From: Bursaphelenchus xylophilus
Lineage: Eukaryota > Nematoda > Chromadorea > Rhabditida > Aphelenchoididae
DNA: 64,000 bases
Assembly: GCA_904066235.2 (NCBI GenBank)
Contig: CAJFCV020000005.1
Span: 7,621,501-7,685,500, forward strand
Reading direction: 5' to 3'
Shown: one piece after another, positions 34,878-46,700 of the stretch
How positions within the stretch are numbered: the first letter of the stretch is position 1
How the letters are laid out: each line of letters starts with the position of its first letter
Program-made: the position numbers and the translations under genes
Notes under the pieces: model-generated
What the model saw: the letters and a program-made list of their open reading frames with translations, nothing else
What the model was told of the DNA's origin: nothing
Database searches by the model: none

Positions 34878-37800
34878 CTATGACATGTATGTAATATTTT
34901 CTGTAAAAGTTCCAGTTTCGGTCTCATTGTTCACCCTTTTTCGAAAGACCAGCCTGTATGGGTTGATTATCAACAAAATTGTCAGCGGATGGGAGATTGG
35001 AATGGTTGTTCGGAGGATAAGACCGATTGTCCCGATATAGTAACATTGCCATTCCAAGAGAACGGCGATTCCGGTTACAGCCATTGGGAGAATCGCTTGG
35101 AAAATTATTATGGCGGCCTGGAAGGAAAGGGCAAATACGGTTAAAGCATATTTACTGAATAAAGGTGTTTACTATTACACCGTATCCCTTGACTTTGCCC
35201 TGCTGCCCATTGGCAAAACACTGAAATTATTGAGCACCTACTTCATAGTCTAATTGTAAGATTTGGCTGCATTGCGGCTACCCCAAAAGGAAAATAAACG
35301 TGGCGAACACCAAAGAGTTAGCAAAAATTCAAGAGACAAGATCAAGTTTTTACCTATGTCTTAAACGTCAACTCACGTGAATAACGATAATTTTGAGTAA
35401 TTTATGTTGCTCCTTCGACACTACACAAATAACCTTGGTATCTTTGTTGTACACATCCATATAAATATATCTGCCCCAATAAAAAGCCATGGAAACACTG
35501 ACTCCCTCCGAGGTAGCGATCAGGCAAAAGAAAACTTTGAAGCCGAGTTGATCCTAAATTTGCAAAATAAATTTTTTTGTATAATCTCACTTTGTTTAGG
35601 ACCAAATAATCCATTGGCCGTTTGTTAACATAATAACGCTGATAGATGGCGAAGAAATCGACATAACCACTCGGATCGCCCGCTTCCATGGCGCAGTAGA
35701 TTCCCCAAAGGCCAAGGAGAATGCCAAATAAAATAGAGCACAATGCGAATTTTTGAATGTCTTCAATTGTCATGTGGTAGTTTCTGAAACAGCTAGGCTT
35801 GAAAAATAATTTTTAAGTATTTGACAATGGGATCGAGCTAAGAATAACTAGAAGTTGGAATTTATAACATTTTTGTGGCTTGATAACACTCAGCAACGTT
35901 CCAAATTAGAGAATCAAAAAACTATTTTTATCGCTTTGCTGACTGACTAATCTTACATTGTAAATTCGTTGGTTCAGTTCCCACAACATTGTTTCTTACA
36001 GCCTTCAGATGCGCGCTCCTCAGATTCTCAGCTAGCTCCAGAAATAAAACCTATCCTCGGTAGAAGATCCAGAACTGATTCTCGATCATAATCAAATATG
36101 GGGTTTTATTGCTACCTATGCAAAGTGGGGCCATAGAAAGCCGAAGGCATAACAAGTCGGCAACAAGCGAGCTGAGTTTTGGCTAGCCTACAAGACGACA
36201 AGGAAGTTCTTTTTCCCCGATGTTCGTACTCGCCGGTTGTCTGTTTCTCAATCTACGACGTTTCCGAAAACCTTTTGAAAAGTTTATGGGGCTGACAAGG
36301 GAATGGACTTTATGTGTAAATCGATTTTGGCTTGGGACCTAGTCAGATCGAAAGGTGTATGGTAGTCGATTATTCACTTGGGGGGAAATCTCTGCGCGGG
36401 GCTTCAAAGCCGAGAAAATCGGCTTCAAAGTTTAGACGAAAATCGAAGGATAGGGATCCCGGAAAAGGCGCTATAAAAAGTGTGAAGCAGTGGCCGAGTG
36501 GTCAGTGCGCTCGCTTTTTGCGCAAGAGGTTGCAGGTTCGAGTGTTTCCAAGCTCAAATCATTATTATCGTTTTTTACTTCTGCTTTCTTCGTGCTAATC
36601 CGGCTGTACATTTAAAAAAGTGGTATAGAGAAAAAAGTGGAAAGTTGTTTTTGAATACATCAGGTTGATGTTGTGCTCTGCGCTCTAAAACTGTAAAGGG
36701 AAGGTGCAAAGCCGTTGAAAATGGAAAGGTTCCGTTTAAAATATACTTCTTGCATTGATAATCGAGTTCAAGGGGGAAAAATTAATAGAAGTTTTTGTTT
36801 AAAAAAGTTATGAATGGAAGCAGATTCGAACTTGCGACCTTTTGCGCAAAAAGCGAGCGCACTGACCACTCGGCCACTGCTTCACACTTTTTATGGCTCC
36901 TTTTCCGGGATCCCTATCCTTTTCCTTTGATTTTCGTCCAAACTTTGAAGCCGATTTTCTCGGCTTTGAAGCCCCGCGCAGAGATTTCCCCCCAAGTGAA
37001 TAATCGACTACCACACACCTTTCGATCTGACTATGTCCCAAGTCAAAATCGATTTACACGTAAAGTCCATTCCCTTGTGAGTGCATGCACATCGTTGTTG
37101 TCGTATTGACAGGGGAAGTACTCCAAGTGCGACGCTCAGATTTTCTTTTAATTTTGAACACACGTCGGGTATGGACTAAATATCAATTCCTGAAAGTTTT
37201 AGCTCGCGCTTTGCGGGCGCCGCCGAGATATCAAGCGATTTTTGCCGCCGAGAGAGCACGCTAAATGTGGAGAGCGGTCAGAAAGAAAAACGCTTTTTAG
37301 CCATAACTTTGCCAGCTTCGTGCGGAAAATTTTGATTTTTTGTAGAAACATTATCCTTTACGGTAGAAACAGGCATGAAACTTCTCGTGCCCAAATTCGG
37401 CAAAAAGTCCTAAATTTTCGCCGACTTTCGATCTAAAAATCTTGGTTGTTTCTGCAAAGCGCGAGCTAGAATTCTCGCATATATCTTAGAAAAAAATTAA
37501 TCTAAATTTGTGCCAAGTTTCATCAAAATCTGAGCGTCGCACTTGGAGTACTTCCCCTGTAAGTTCGACTGCCAAACCATCATTGGTGGCCTCGAGAGTC
37601 GCTGACAGAACTTACTCGAAGACAATCTGTCTCGTGTAATAGACCTCAAACAACAACACATTGCTTGCAGCAAACGTGGTTATGATGAAGATGCTGTACA
37701 TGAAGTAATGGGCTTTTAACGGCAGTAATCTCAACGGCCCAGTCAAAACAACAAACACATGTCCATTGTTGATCTCCACTTTGGATTGGCCAATATTGTA

Positions 37801-37968
37801 GAGCCAAATGTAGATGAGCTGACAGATTGTGCTTGTTAAAAGCATACGACGATAACGTCGAAGGGTCTGAGATTTTGTGCGAAGCAAGGTTGCAATAACA
37901 AGAAAATTTAGGACGTTCCCGATAATCGGGTTTAGCAACTCGAAAATATTCATTAAAGAAAATTCCAT
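34878..37968 (-). CDS. 7TM chemoreceptor, Str/Srd-type (4 exons, 320 aa)
   Basis: Exons are 37968-37616, 35783-35591, 35553-35377 and 35117-34878, with matching phases. The first exon gives TM1 with ...PIIGNVLNFLVIATLLRTKS and the TM2 start RRYRRMLLTSTICQLIYIWL. The TM3 end is NVLLFEVYYTRQIVFENYHM. Later exons supply TM4-TM7, including IIIFQAILPMAVTGIAVLLE and the terminal boundary LLIINPYRLVFRK. The first intron is 1832 bases and contains a tRNA-like inverted repeat (36295-37078) and a MITE (37109-37560), whose right end is only about 55 bases from the exon 1 donor. The other introns are 37 and about 260 bases. Confidence 0.85.
36484..36551 (+). ncRNA. tRNA-Lys(UUU)-like sequence, degenerate (left arm)
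   Basis: It begins GAAGCAG followed by a perfect A box TGGCCGAGTGG. A candidate anticodon arm has the loop TTTTTGC with TTT in the anticodon position, and a B-box-like GGTTCGAGTG follows. The T stem does not pair and the 3' acceptor strand is degraded here. A TATA-like GCTATAAAAAG precedes it. I read it as a tRNA-derived, possibly Pol III transcribed element rather than a functional tRNA. Confidence 0.5.
36817..36883 (-). ncRNA. tRNA-Lys(UUU)-like sequence, T-arm defective (right arm)
   Basis: Reading the minus strand, GAAGCAG pairs perfectly with CTGCTTC at the other end of a 67-base unit. The A box TGGCCGAGTGG and a B-box-like AGTTCGAATC are present, and the loop TTTTTGC offers anticodon TTT. 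About five bases of the 3' half of the T stem seem missing, so the T arm cannot form. This copy has the better acceptor stem of the two. Confidence 0.5.
37109..37560. mobile_element. 452 bp MITE with 36 bp perfect TIRs
   Basis: The left TIR (37109-37144) starts ACAGGGGAAGTACTCCAAGT and the right TIR (37525-37560) is its exact inverted copy. No clear target-site duplication is visible. The inside has no coding capacity. It contains a word AGAGCGGTCAGAAAGAAAAA followed by CGC and GCCATAACTTTG, which recurs in similar form near 39.62 kb, and GCTCGCGCTTTGCGGGCGCC with its partial complement near 37.46 kb, so the element is partly self-complementary. It lies in the first intron of the minus-strand chemoreceptor. 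Confidence 0.88.
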
Positions 37969-40032
37969 GTTGAAAACTGAATCCGTATCGATTATTCCAT
38001 GAGCCGGTAGAAAATATTAAAAGGCAATGTAGGAAAGAAGTTAAGAACGCACGGTTCTTACCTTAAAAATCGAAATTACAATTTATGGGCACTTTGCTGT
38101 AATATTGCTTCTGAGTACCCACCCAACAAACAGCATTTAGATCTGCATTCAAACCCTAAACCTTCACTTAATACTCCGTTACTTTAGAGTAAGTCGTCTT
38201 CATAATGTTACACATATTATTGTAGTCTAGAGATGTGGAGGCCCAAAAAGGGCAATGAATGAAGCCGTGCACACTTGACACCTTAGATTTACAGCACCGT
38301 TTGTGGCGCACATTTTACATTTGTAGCTTTGTGCACTGCTAAAATCGAGCAAAGTACGCTTTAAAAAATGATTGGAGATGGAAGATAAGAGGCTGGGACA
38401 GTGTAGATGTTATAGCAAGTAATCGACGGAAGAAAGTCGAAGAATTGCCTTCCGATCAAAGAGGCTGTAAGATAAACCTCAACGGAAGTCTTTACCGAAC
38501 CCTTGGGACTCATTTGTTGAACAGTAGGGCACGACATGATATGGCAATAGCCGATCATGACACATGGTGGTCGGTGGCTAACCACAAAGCACGGCTCTAG
38601 CCTTCTTGCCGTTGTTTTGCGACAGAGTTTCCGCATTGGAATCGTGCATCCCACGTCTTTCTCACCACTGTGGGTTGAAATATGGTTGCTTGCAAAAATA
38701 TTTGTATATCATATTTACAGATATGTTAAGAAATTTACATGTACGTCCGAGAGGCCGGCTCATAACCATTTTGTAATAAACGGTATTTCTTTATGAAGAA
38801 ATGAAGAAGAGCGACAAATCTTTGAGAAATAGGGCAGCTCTCGAAAGTGTTCATGTGAAACTGTGGCCTTGCCAAAAGCTTTGAGTAGAGATTGTTCTGA
38901 ATGTTGTGAAAATAAAGCTAATAAAATCCGTCATTAACATTTGACGATTTAAATTTTATGAAAAAACTTGTTTATGTTTATTGAGAAATTTGGCGACAGT
39001 CTACCGTATACGTAGCAAGCCAATTGGATAGTTTTTGTCATCATTTTAAAAAATTCAAACCAATATTTATTTATTTTTTTATTTTTTCGAATGTTTTCTC
39101 TTCTTATGTTCTCATGGCATGTATGATATAAGATACGGATAGTAATCAAAATGGGAATTTTAAAAGTTTGTGATGGAAACGACAGAAAAATGAAATAAAT
39201 ACAAAAAATAATAATAAATGCTCTCTATTCCTGACATAGGACAATATACGCTCTACACTTTGTGACTATCGTTGATATCGGATACATAATATAATATATG
39301 TGGTTGTTTTGGTTGATATATTTTGGGTCGGGAACCGGTTGATCGAATATCTGAAAAATGGTGGTTATTAATGACAAGTAAATTTTAAGGCGTCATTGAT
39401 TTACGCTGTAAAAGAATCTGGGGAGACTGAAAAGACGTTGCTGGCTTTGAAAAAAAGCAAAAAATTTAACAGGCTTGCAACGTTGTGGAAAAGTTGCCAT
39501 GTGGCAAGCAGTATACTAGTTTTACAATGATTTATTTTCAGGAAAAGTGACGATTAAAACATTCATCTTAATTCATCTTAAAAGATCCTGAATGAGAGAG
39601 AACGCAAAATGCGAAGAGCGGTCAGAGAGAAAACGCTTTTGGCCATAACTCTGTCCCATAAATTTTCATTAATCAGCTTGTTCACTTGCAAAATTGCTTT
39701 GTGTTTTGTAACTCGTATTTTTGTGAAGAAAAAAATCAATTTCGTTTTCGAAAGCAAAGCACTTGACCTTGTTCCGTTCGCTAGTCCGAACGCTCGATGC
39801 AGGGCGACTAATTATATTTCGGCGCAAAAACCAGGATACCCCGCGGAATGCGTAATTAAAATTTTATGTAAATGCGAAGCCGGATTCTGGGATAAGGGCA
39901 AGGTCGGAAATTAGTCCTACATCTTACATTGTAAAACATATCAATGACACTGCCAAACCTTTCGAGAAAAAATAATCAACAGTCAACTAGGAAGTGAAAA
40001 AAATAAAAAAAGATAAAAGTTAATTGACTTAC
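37969..40032. other. Intergenic region with a repeat relic near 39.6 kb
   Basis: I see no convincing gene. At 39608-39658 a stretch reading GAGCGGTCAGAGAGAAAACG then GCCATAACTCTG resembles the interior of the MITE at 37.3 kb, so this is probably a relic of a related repeat. A minus-strand frame at 38654-38361 is cysteine-bearing but unrecognised. Confidence 0.4.
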
Positions 40033-43000
40033 TTAGTACCCGGGCAATGGAGGCGGCTGATTCACTTCACCAAACTCGTCTTGAATTCCCAATCCGCTGT
40101 CATTTCCGCAATCTTTGATCAGCCCGTAACTTGCATTAGGAGCTGACAAAACTTGCGCCGGCTGATTCATAAATTGCATTGACATTTCGTACGAATCCAT
40201 GGTTTGTGGAGGCGGCACCACCGAGTACTGAATCCCATTCCCGTCCACGTAACCCATGCCCTGTTCATGCATCATTTTGGGTTGATCCATCATCACCTGC
40301 TCCCTCTTAATCTCCTTGTCCTTCTTCGGCCTTCCCATGTTTTTGCTATTCGAGTTGGCATTCCTTGGTCGTCGTGTGCCTGGAGGTTGTGCCGGTCGTA
40401 TCTCGATAAACGGCAGAGAATCCGGCCCGGCTCTGCATGCCGCACTCTTTCGTAACCTCTCGAGCTCAAAATTATACTTCCTCAACAACTCGTCATTGCA
40501 GTTATGACAGCTGATCAGATGTCGTTTCATGTTGCCCTTGTAGACAGTTGTAAATGTGCACCATGAGCAAACATATGGATCGTCCGGAGTGACCATTCCA
40601 TTATGCTTGGGAGGTCGAGATTTCGTTGGAGCTGGCTGTTCTTGCTGCAATGGAGCCATCTGTTGAGGTGGGACCATGTCCATCTGCCCATAAACAGGCT
40701 GGTACATCTGCTGATGCATGGGAATGGGCATATCATAAGGCATATAGTCGACATAGCCATGAGGTAGGTGCTGAGGAGGCATTTGCATCTGATGCACCAC
40801 CGGATCCTCGGGATGCATGTAACCGCCCATATGGTACGTGGGCGGCTGTTGAGGTGCATAGTGATGTGTGGGGGGCTGGAGCATGAGGTCGGGCTTGGGG
40901 ACTACCGTCGACGTGGAGGTGGTGGAGGCAGCTGAGGAGCAGGGCGCCTGATCCTCCAACGACATTGCGGATGGGTTGGAGGTGGTGGAGGCGGACGGGG
41001 TTGCGAGATCGAACGACGACGCCGTGGAGCCCGACGACGATGAGATGCCGCTGTAGCCGAAGGGGGTCATGGTCTCGGAGGCATTGGATTCCTTCCGGGG
41101 GCTCGTCCGCTTGCAGGAGTTCACGTGGCGGCGAATGTTTCCCTGAAGAAAAGCAGTCAAGTTTGGATGGGAGGGGAATTAATACAGTTTCTGAGAGATA
41201 ATCGTAATGAATAATTGTTTTTCGAGGCATAGGTGTCAAAATGAAAGATTTTCTCGACTAAAAACCCCGTTCTGAAAAAGTCAGGAAGATTTTGGGACCA
41301 AAATATTTGGAGAACTGAAGAAGAAGGCGGATTTAAAAGGGACAATCCACAATTGTAATTAAAAAAATGTCAAAAAATCAAGCTAATAAAACTCTACAAA
41401 AATTCCAAAATACAACACGTTTCCTACGAGGGTAATCAACCAACTAAAAGAGGATTAAAGCAGCACGCAACCCCCGTCAGTTTGGCGGATGCTCGTTGAC
41501 GGGCTCGTAAATCAACGAAAGACCGCTGCCCTGACCTTGACCATTACAAAAAAAAGAATGGAACCCGCAAAACCATGTATATAAAAGCAAGAAGTATTGG
41601 GCGCTGCAGCTGTTTACAACGCCCTGTTACAATAAACAATAAAAACACCCCGAAAAGCTATGATTTACAGTAGGTACAAACGAGAGTGAGATTTGAGTGT
41701 GTCAAAATTTGTGGGCTAATGAAATGGCTCCAAACTTATGGCCTATTTCCCAACCCAATTCGACAAAGCCGCGCCCAGAAGACAGTAAACTTTAAATAGG
41801 GATCTTGGCTACAAAATATACAATTATATCTACCGTAGCCCTCTTACATGTAATAATACATAAGTGGCACTGGAATGGAAACAAGGAAATTAGGCTTTCA
41901 AGAAGTGGCAGATTTCTTAAGGCATCCTAAACTTTTTTGATTTTTGCCTTCTTATACCGAAAAAGGAAGATAGTAATGCTAGAAAAACAATAAAGCTGCA
42001 TGCTCACCTTGTAATGCGAAATGAAGCGGTTACAATGCGGGCAAACCGGGCTAATCCCTTCGCCGGGTGCCGTTGCATCCGGTATACAGACGGAATCCCC
42101 GCGCTTCATGATGTCTTCCAGATAATCGCGCCCAATCGCTTCCCGACACTTCTCCGTTCGACCGATGTGACCCGTCAGAGACCTGGAAAAGAGCAATGGC
42201 ATGAAACAATATGCAATTATGACCACATGTTGGCAAGTTTGGTTTTCTTTGACGTGCGAATGCGGCAAAATTTTTGGATTTTAGGATTACAATTCCAAAA
42301 CCGCTAGAATTTTCCTCCGTTATCAATTAAAAAACAGTTGGAGAGATCTTACGAAATATCTTTTTGTTTGCCCAAAAACACCAAAACATTGTAAATCAAA
42401 AAAAAATTCTTTTCAAGTAGAAGGGTTTTTAAAATATGCCCCTGCCATGTTCGACGTAATATTAGGTATTATACGACGGTAAAGTATCACTCACCGTGGA
42501 CTGTTATAGACATTTTTACAAGCGGGACACATTACTGTGCCTCCTCCAGAAACGGAACCATCGGAATCCTCGCTTCCGTCGGGTGATTGAACACCCGAAT
42601 CTTCGCTGTTATTCGTCGCTGGCGCTGAACTAGGACCAGTCGAGGTCGATGGAATGTTGATGAAACGGCGGAAATTATCAGTATACTCTTGTTGGCATTG
42701 TCGGACGGTCGACGGAAACCGTTGACGCTTTTCTGCGGGCTGAAAATAAGTAACATGAACAACTTTGAGTGTAATATAATCAAGTGTCATTTCCAATTAA
42801 CTGGGGAATGGTATGCCCAATTTATACTGTTTGAAGCAAAAAATAAAAAACACTTTTAGATTTGGAATACTGTAGAAAAATATATCGCAAAAACTCGGGA
42901 ACAAAATGACACATTTCAATTTCGGACAAAGTTTGGAAATGGGATTTCAGATCATATGATATGCAGAAATAAAGGTAGCAAAAGCCAACCCACTTCGTAA

Positions 43001-43724
43001 TTGTAGTCCTGGCACCGGTTACTCATTGCCTCTCGATCCACCATCATATACTGTGGGTAGCCGTTCATCTGAACCGGTTGCTGGTAATACGTCTGACTCC
43101 GATCGTAGTAAACGGCTTTCTGTTCTTGATTACTCCTGAAACTGCAACGAGATTCGTGGAAGATTAATATGAGGGTAGGTTGTTTTATACACCATAAAGT
43201 AATACTTTTTATGCTGTAGCATAAAGAGCCATTTATGATTCCAATTTGGCGACTTTTGTGTTTTATGCGATGACCATTACGAAACCAAAATTACTACTGT
43301 GGAGAGTGTAATGATTATTGTAACACGCGTTGTTTTGAATCTTACAACCGGAACCTCAATAGTAACCGGTAAAGGAATGCCGACCTTGACAACCTTCGAA
43401 GAATGCAACTGGCCTTACAACCAAGGAGAAAACTTTTCGAAGCGGTCAATCAACACCCCGATAAAAAACAGTTCTACCATACCACGAATTCTGCGATGGG
43501 TCGCTCTCCAGCAGATTGAACGTTGTTGACAAGTAGGCTGATAACGAGGAGGGCTCTTGGTCGTTCATCACAATGTAGTTTGTTTCGAACTGTTGGTTCG
43601 CGTAAATGCAGTTGTTATTGTCCGGATTGGGCCGTCCGGCCGGCTTCAGCTCGTAGTTGGGGCTGGTGCTCGTGGTCGGTGGATTCGAATCCGGCAGCTC
43701 ATTCTTCACCAAGCCTTCGGACAT
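40033..43724 (-). CDS. CCHC zinc-finger, AT-hook transcription factor (5 exons, 638 aa)
   Basis: Exons are 43724-43486, 43141-42994, 42739-42495, 42182-42008 and 41142-40033. Three C-x2-C-x12-H-x(3-5)-C fingers are visible: CPACKNVYNSPRSLTGHI ending in EKC, CPHCNRFISHYKGNIRRHVN ending in SC, and CSWCTFTTVYKGNMKRHLIS ending in CH. The GN(I/M)(R/K)RH(V/L) helices are typical of fingers read as nuclear DNA contacts. A proline/glutamine/methionine-rich region lies between fingers 2 and 3. An AT-hook-like NSKNMGRPKKDKE and a low-complexity tail follow. The protein is probably a developmental regulator, but I cannot name the orthologue. The exon 1-2 junction keeps frame only with a weak donor (TTC-GTGGTA) and is the least certain. 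An acceptor TTTCAG just before the ATG suggests an upstream noncoding exon or a spliced leader. Confidence 0.82.
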
Positions 43725-46700
43725 GACCTGAAAGTAGAAGTGTTTTCAAACAAGGTGTGGACAAAGGTCAACGATAGGTGTAACCACGCTTGCATTCGAG
43801 AGAACGGTGATAATATTATATAAGCTGCAAGAAAATTTATTGGAAGCTTCCAAATCTAGAGGCTTGATTAAAGATCTTTTATATTAACCATGGATTATAA
43901 AGACAAGTTGTTTATGCGTTTATTTGTGTAACGACCGGAAAGCCGTATCAAAACTGATGCAAACATGTGATCTAGGATTTGCTATCCCTCAAATGTCGCA
44001 AGTTATTGGATTCGCAACAAAGGAAAATGCCACAGATCTCTCTTAACATGGCAAAGATAAAATTGTTTTGGTTATCCCGAGCTTGTATAAAACGTGACTA
44101 TCAAGTAAAGACGTAATTACAACCCCTTATCTTCGCACACCCCCAACGCAACATGAATGAAAAACATTCGAATTTAAAAATAATCTTTATCGGGTCGAAC
44201 GGCCTTCTCTTAAGAAAAATGTTTGTTAACAGCGGGGTCAAAGAACAGTAGGAGTAACGGGAAATTCAGGCCTGAATCCCAAACGTTGCTGTAATAAGCA
44301 TAAACTGATAAAACGAAAATATCGGAAAAAAGAAAGAGAATAAAAAAGAGACAAAAAGATCCAAAGAAACAAAAAAGGAGCGTGTTTTTGGTAAAATTAC
44401 CAATATTGGGGGTAGAACATGTAAACAGCGTGAACCTATGTTATCAGCAAGGTCATTGATAGCTACTGTAACCACGGACTTTGGTTTAGATGGTTTTTAC
44501 TAGGCTGTTTTTGGAGTTTTGTAAGAAAAAGAAGGGCTTTAGAGAGGGTGCAAGAGTAAAGCTTTTTCAAGCGAATGTCAACTGCTGTAATAAAAACGAT
44601 TTGGTCAGCAGATTGTCAGAAGTTTTTTTTCATGATCAATTTTCAGCCACGTTTTTAAAAATCTTAAATTGGGTATCAGAACATGGTCAATAATATTATA
44701 AGAATGAAATGCAGCTGTAAAGTCCCGCTATTGTATGAATACTAAAAAGATTTTTTTTGCAATAGACATTTTTTGAATAGCAAAACCCCTAAAAATCCTC
44801 TCATAACTTTTCCTTTAGCTAACAATTGTAATTGTAAGAATCCTTGCACAAATTGCTGCACGTCAAAGAAAAAATAAAAACCCGTAAGCTCTTACAACAG
44901 TGAACTTTTGACGAAGAAAGTTATCGACTCACATAAAAAAATCCTATAGAAAAAGCGGTATTTCGAGAAAAACGATTTTTCGGAGAGAAAATAATTTTTC
45001 TGATTCGATAATACTGTGAGCCTCCGCAAAAAAATCGGTGTTTCAAAAATTTCACGATTTTTAACCTATCTAAAGCAATTTTTAAAACGTGAGGTGTGAA
45101 AATGGTAAAAAATCAGCAACAATCCTCATGCCTATTTGAGAACCGGTCTTTGAGCTTCGTATCTGACAACGTTTTGTATTTCCACATACCGTAATCCACC
45201 TTTTCAGGTCTTTGCCCCCACCCTCCCTCCACTTGGGTCATACCGCGAAAACATGTTAGAATTAATATTTGTAACAGCAGGACGGCTAAAGCCTAAGCCG
45301 CTTACTGGGAAAGATGAGGGTGTAAATTTGTGTAAAATTAGAAAAAACAGACAACACCCAACGGGCGTCAGGTGGGGGTTTAGGCGAAATGTTAAGAAGA
45401 TGAGGAAATTGGCCTGGAGATGGTTTACCGTCGAACATCCCTTCCCCACATGAATTTGAAGCCTGCCTGACTATAAGAATACTCTCCAGAGCCAAGGAAA
45501 ATGACAGTGCTTTCTGGGAAGGAACATTAGACATAATGACTACGATTTTTAACAAAATATTTTATGGGTAAAAAACATTTATGTAGCTTATGCATGCCGG
45601 CCTCAGAGGTTGATCAAACGTGCAAAAAACAAAAAACCAAAAATATTCCAGACCCATGCGTTAATTAAGGCTTGCGCAAAGTCAGCAAAATTTTTTTATA
45701 ACAGTATAAAAAGTTTTCTGGCACTTCGGAACTTCTTCCCGCCGGGCTGACATTTCCTCTGGCCAACTATCACTATTCTCCATGGTAAGATTATAATAAT
45801 ATACGCAAAGATTATTGAACAACTCCGAGTACTAAACGCAAACTTAAACCTATGCACAAAGTGGACTGTATAAATTGAACCGTTTTCCTTGTCATTTTGC
45901 AAAGAAGACGACTGAAATTTTTCACCCCATATTTCATGGAGAATATAACACAACCACTCCCTTTGGAAGACAAAAGACATTTTCTAATGAGAAAAGTCGA
46001 TTGGAAAAGTTAATCATCCCAGATTATGAAAGCCCCGATCGATCACGACATAACCAGTTAGCGACATCCATCAGAAGTTCATCGTTTACAATACTGTAAA
46101 AAAACAGATCAAAGTCCCAATAAAACCCAGTTTTACGACCAGACCAGTAATGCTCGGTAAAAATAGACCAAGTACGTGGGATTTATTGGGATATGTTGTA
46201 AGTTGAGTAATAATTTTTGTTTTTGAATTGGGAAATAAAGCATAAAATACATGTGTATGGGCAAGGTTAGGAAATAAAGGTGTGACATTGTAGATAAGTC
46301 TGTGGACCATACAAAAGATTGGGAAATGGTACGAAGTTCAGCGACAACGTGATGTCTGAAAAACGTGAAAGTTTCAAAATTAAAAATTGCTTTCACATTT
46401 TACAGTAAAAAATTAACCTTGCTGTATCAAAATAGTCCAGATGTTTTATAGAGTATAGAAAGATCAAGGCCAACTATATACAACAATTTTTTTTTCCAAA
46501 TTTAAAGTTTTTGCTCTAAGAACTTCAACATGTTGCTGTAATGCCAAAAACTGCCCAAAATTTTCCTTTGGACGTCACAAGCTTCTCCTAATTTCTAAAT
46601 CCCCCATTCAAAAAATGTCCAGACCACAATTATGTGTCCGGCCCAGCCAAAAAAGACAACCTTTTCAACGACTTACAGTAAGCCGGATACAAAATAAACA

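Larger units (their letters stand above)
36295..37078. repeat. Long imperfect inverted repeat carrying tRNA-like sequences
   Basis: The left arm 36295-36551 and right arm 36816-37078 are near-identical inverted copies. Both begin with ACAAGGGAATGGACTTTA and include a block reading GATTATTCACTTGGGGGGAA. The inner end of each arm is a tRNA-like sequence. The spacer of about 265 bases is AT-rich. The arms encode parallel but meaningless open frames. This looks like a foldback-type or palindromic repeat derived from one tRNA-containing unit. Confidence 0.85.

Noticed and set aside
36332..37041. Two parallel open frames with a serine/lysine-rich product
   Set aside because: They are the two arms of the inverted repeat and include the tRNA-like units, so they are not protein genes.
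40204..41239. Several long frames opposite or shifted to the zinc-finger last exon
   Set aside because: They arise from the GC-rich, Pro/Gln-rich coding exon on the minus strand. The zinc fingers fix the real frame.
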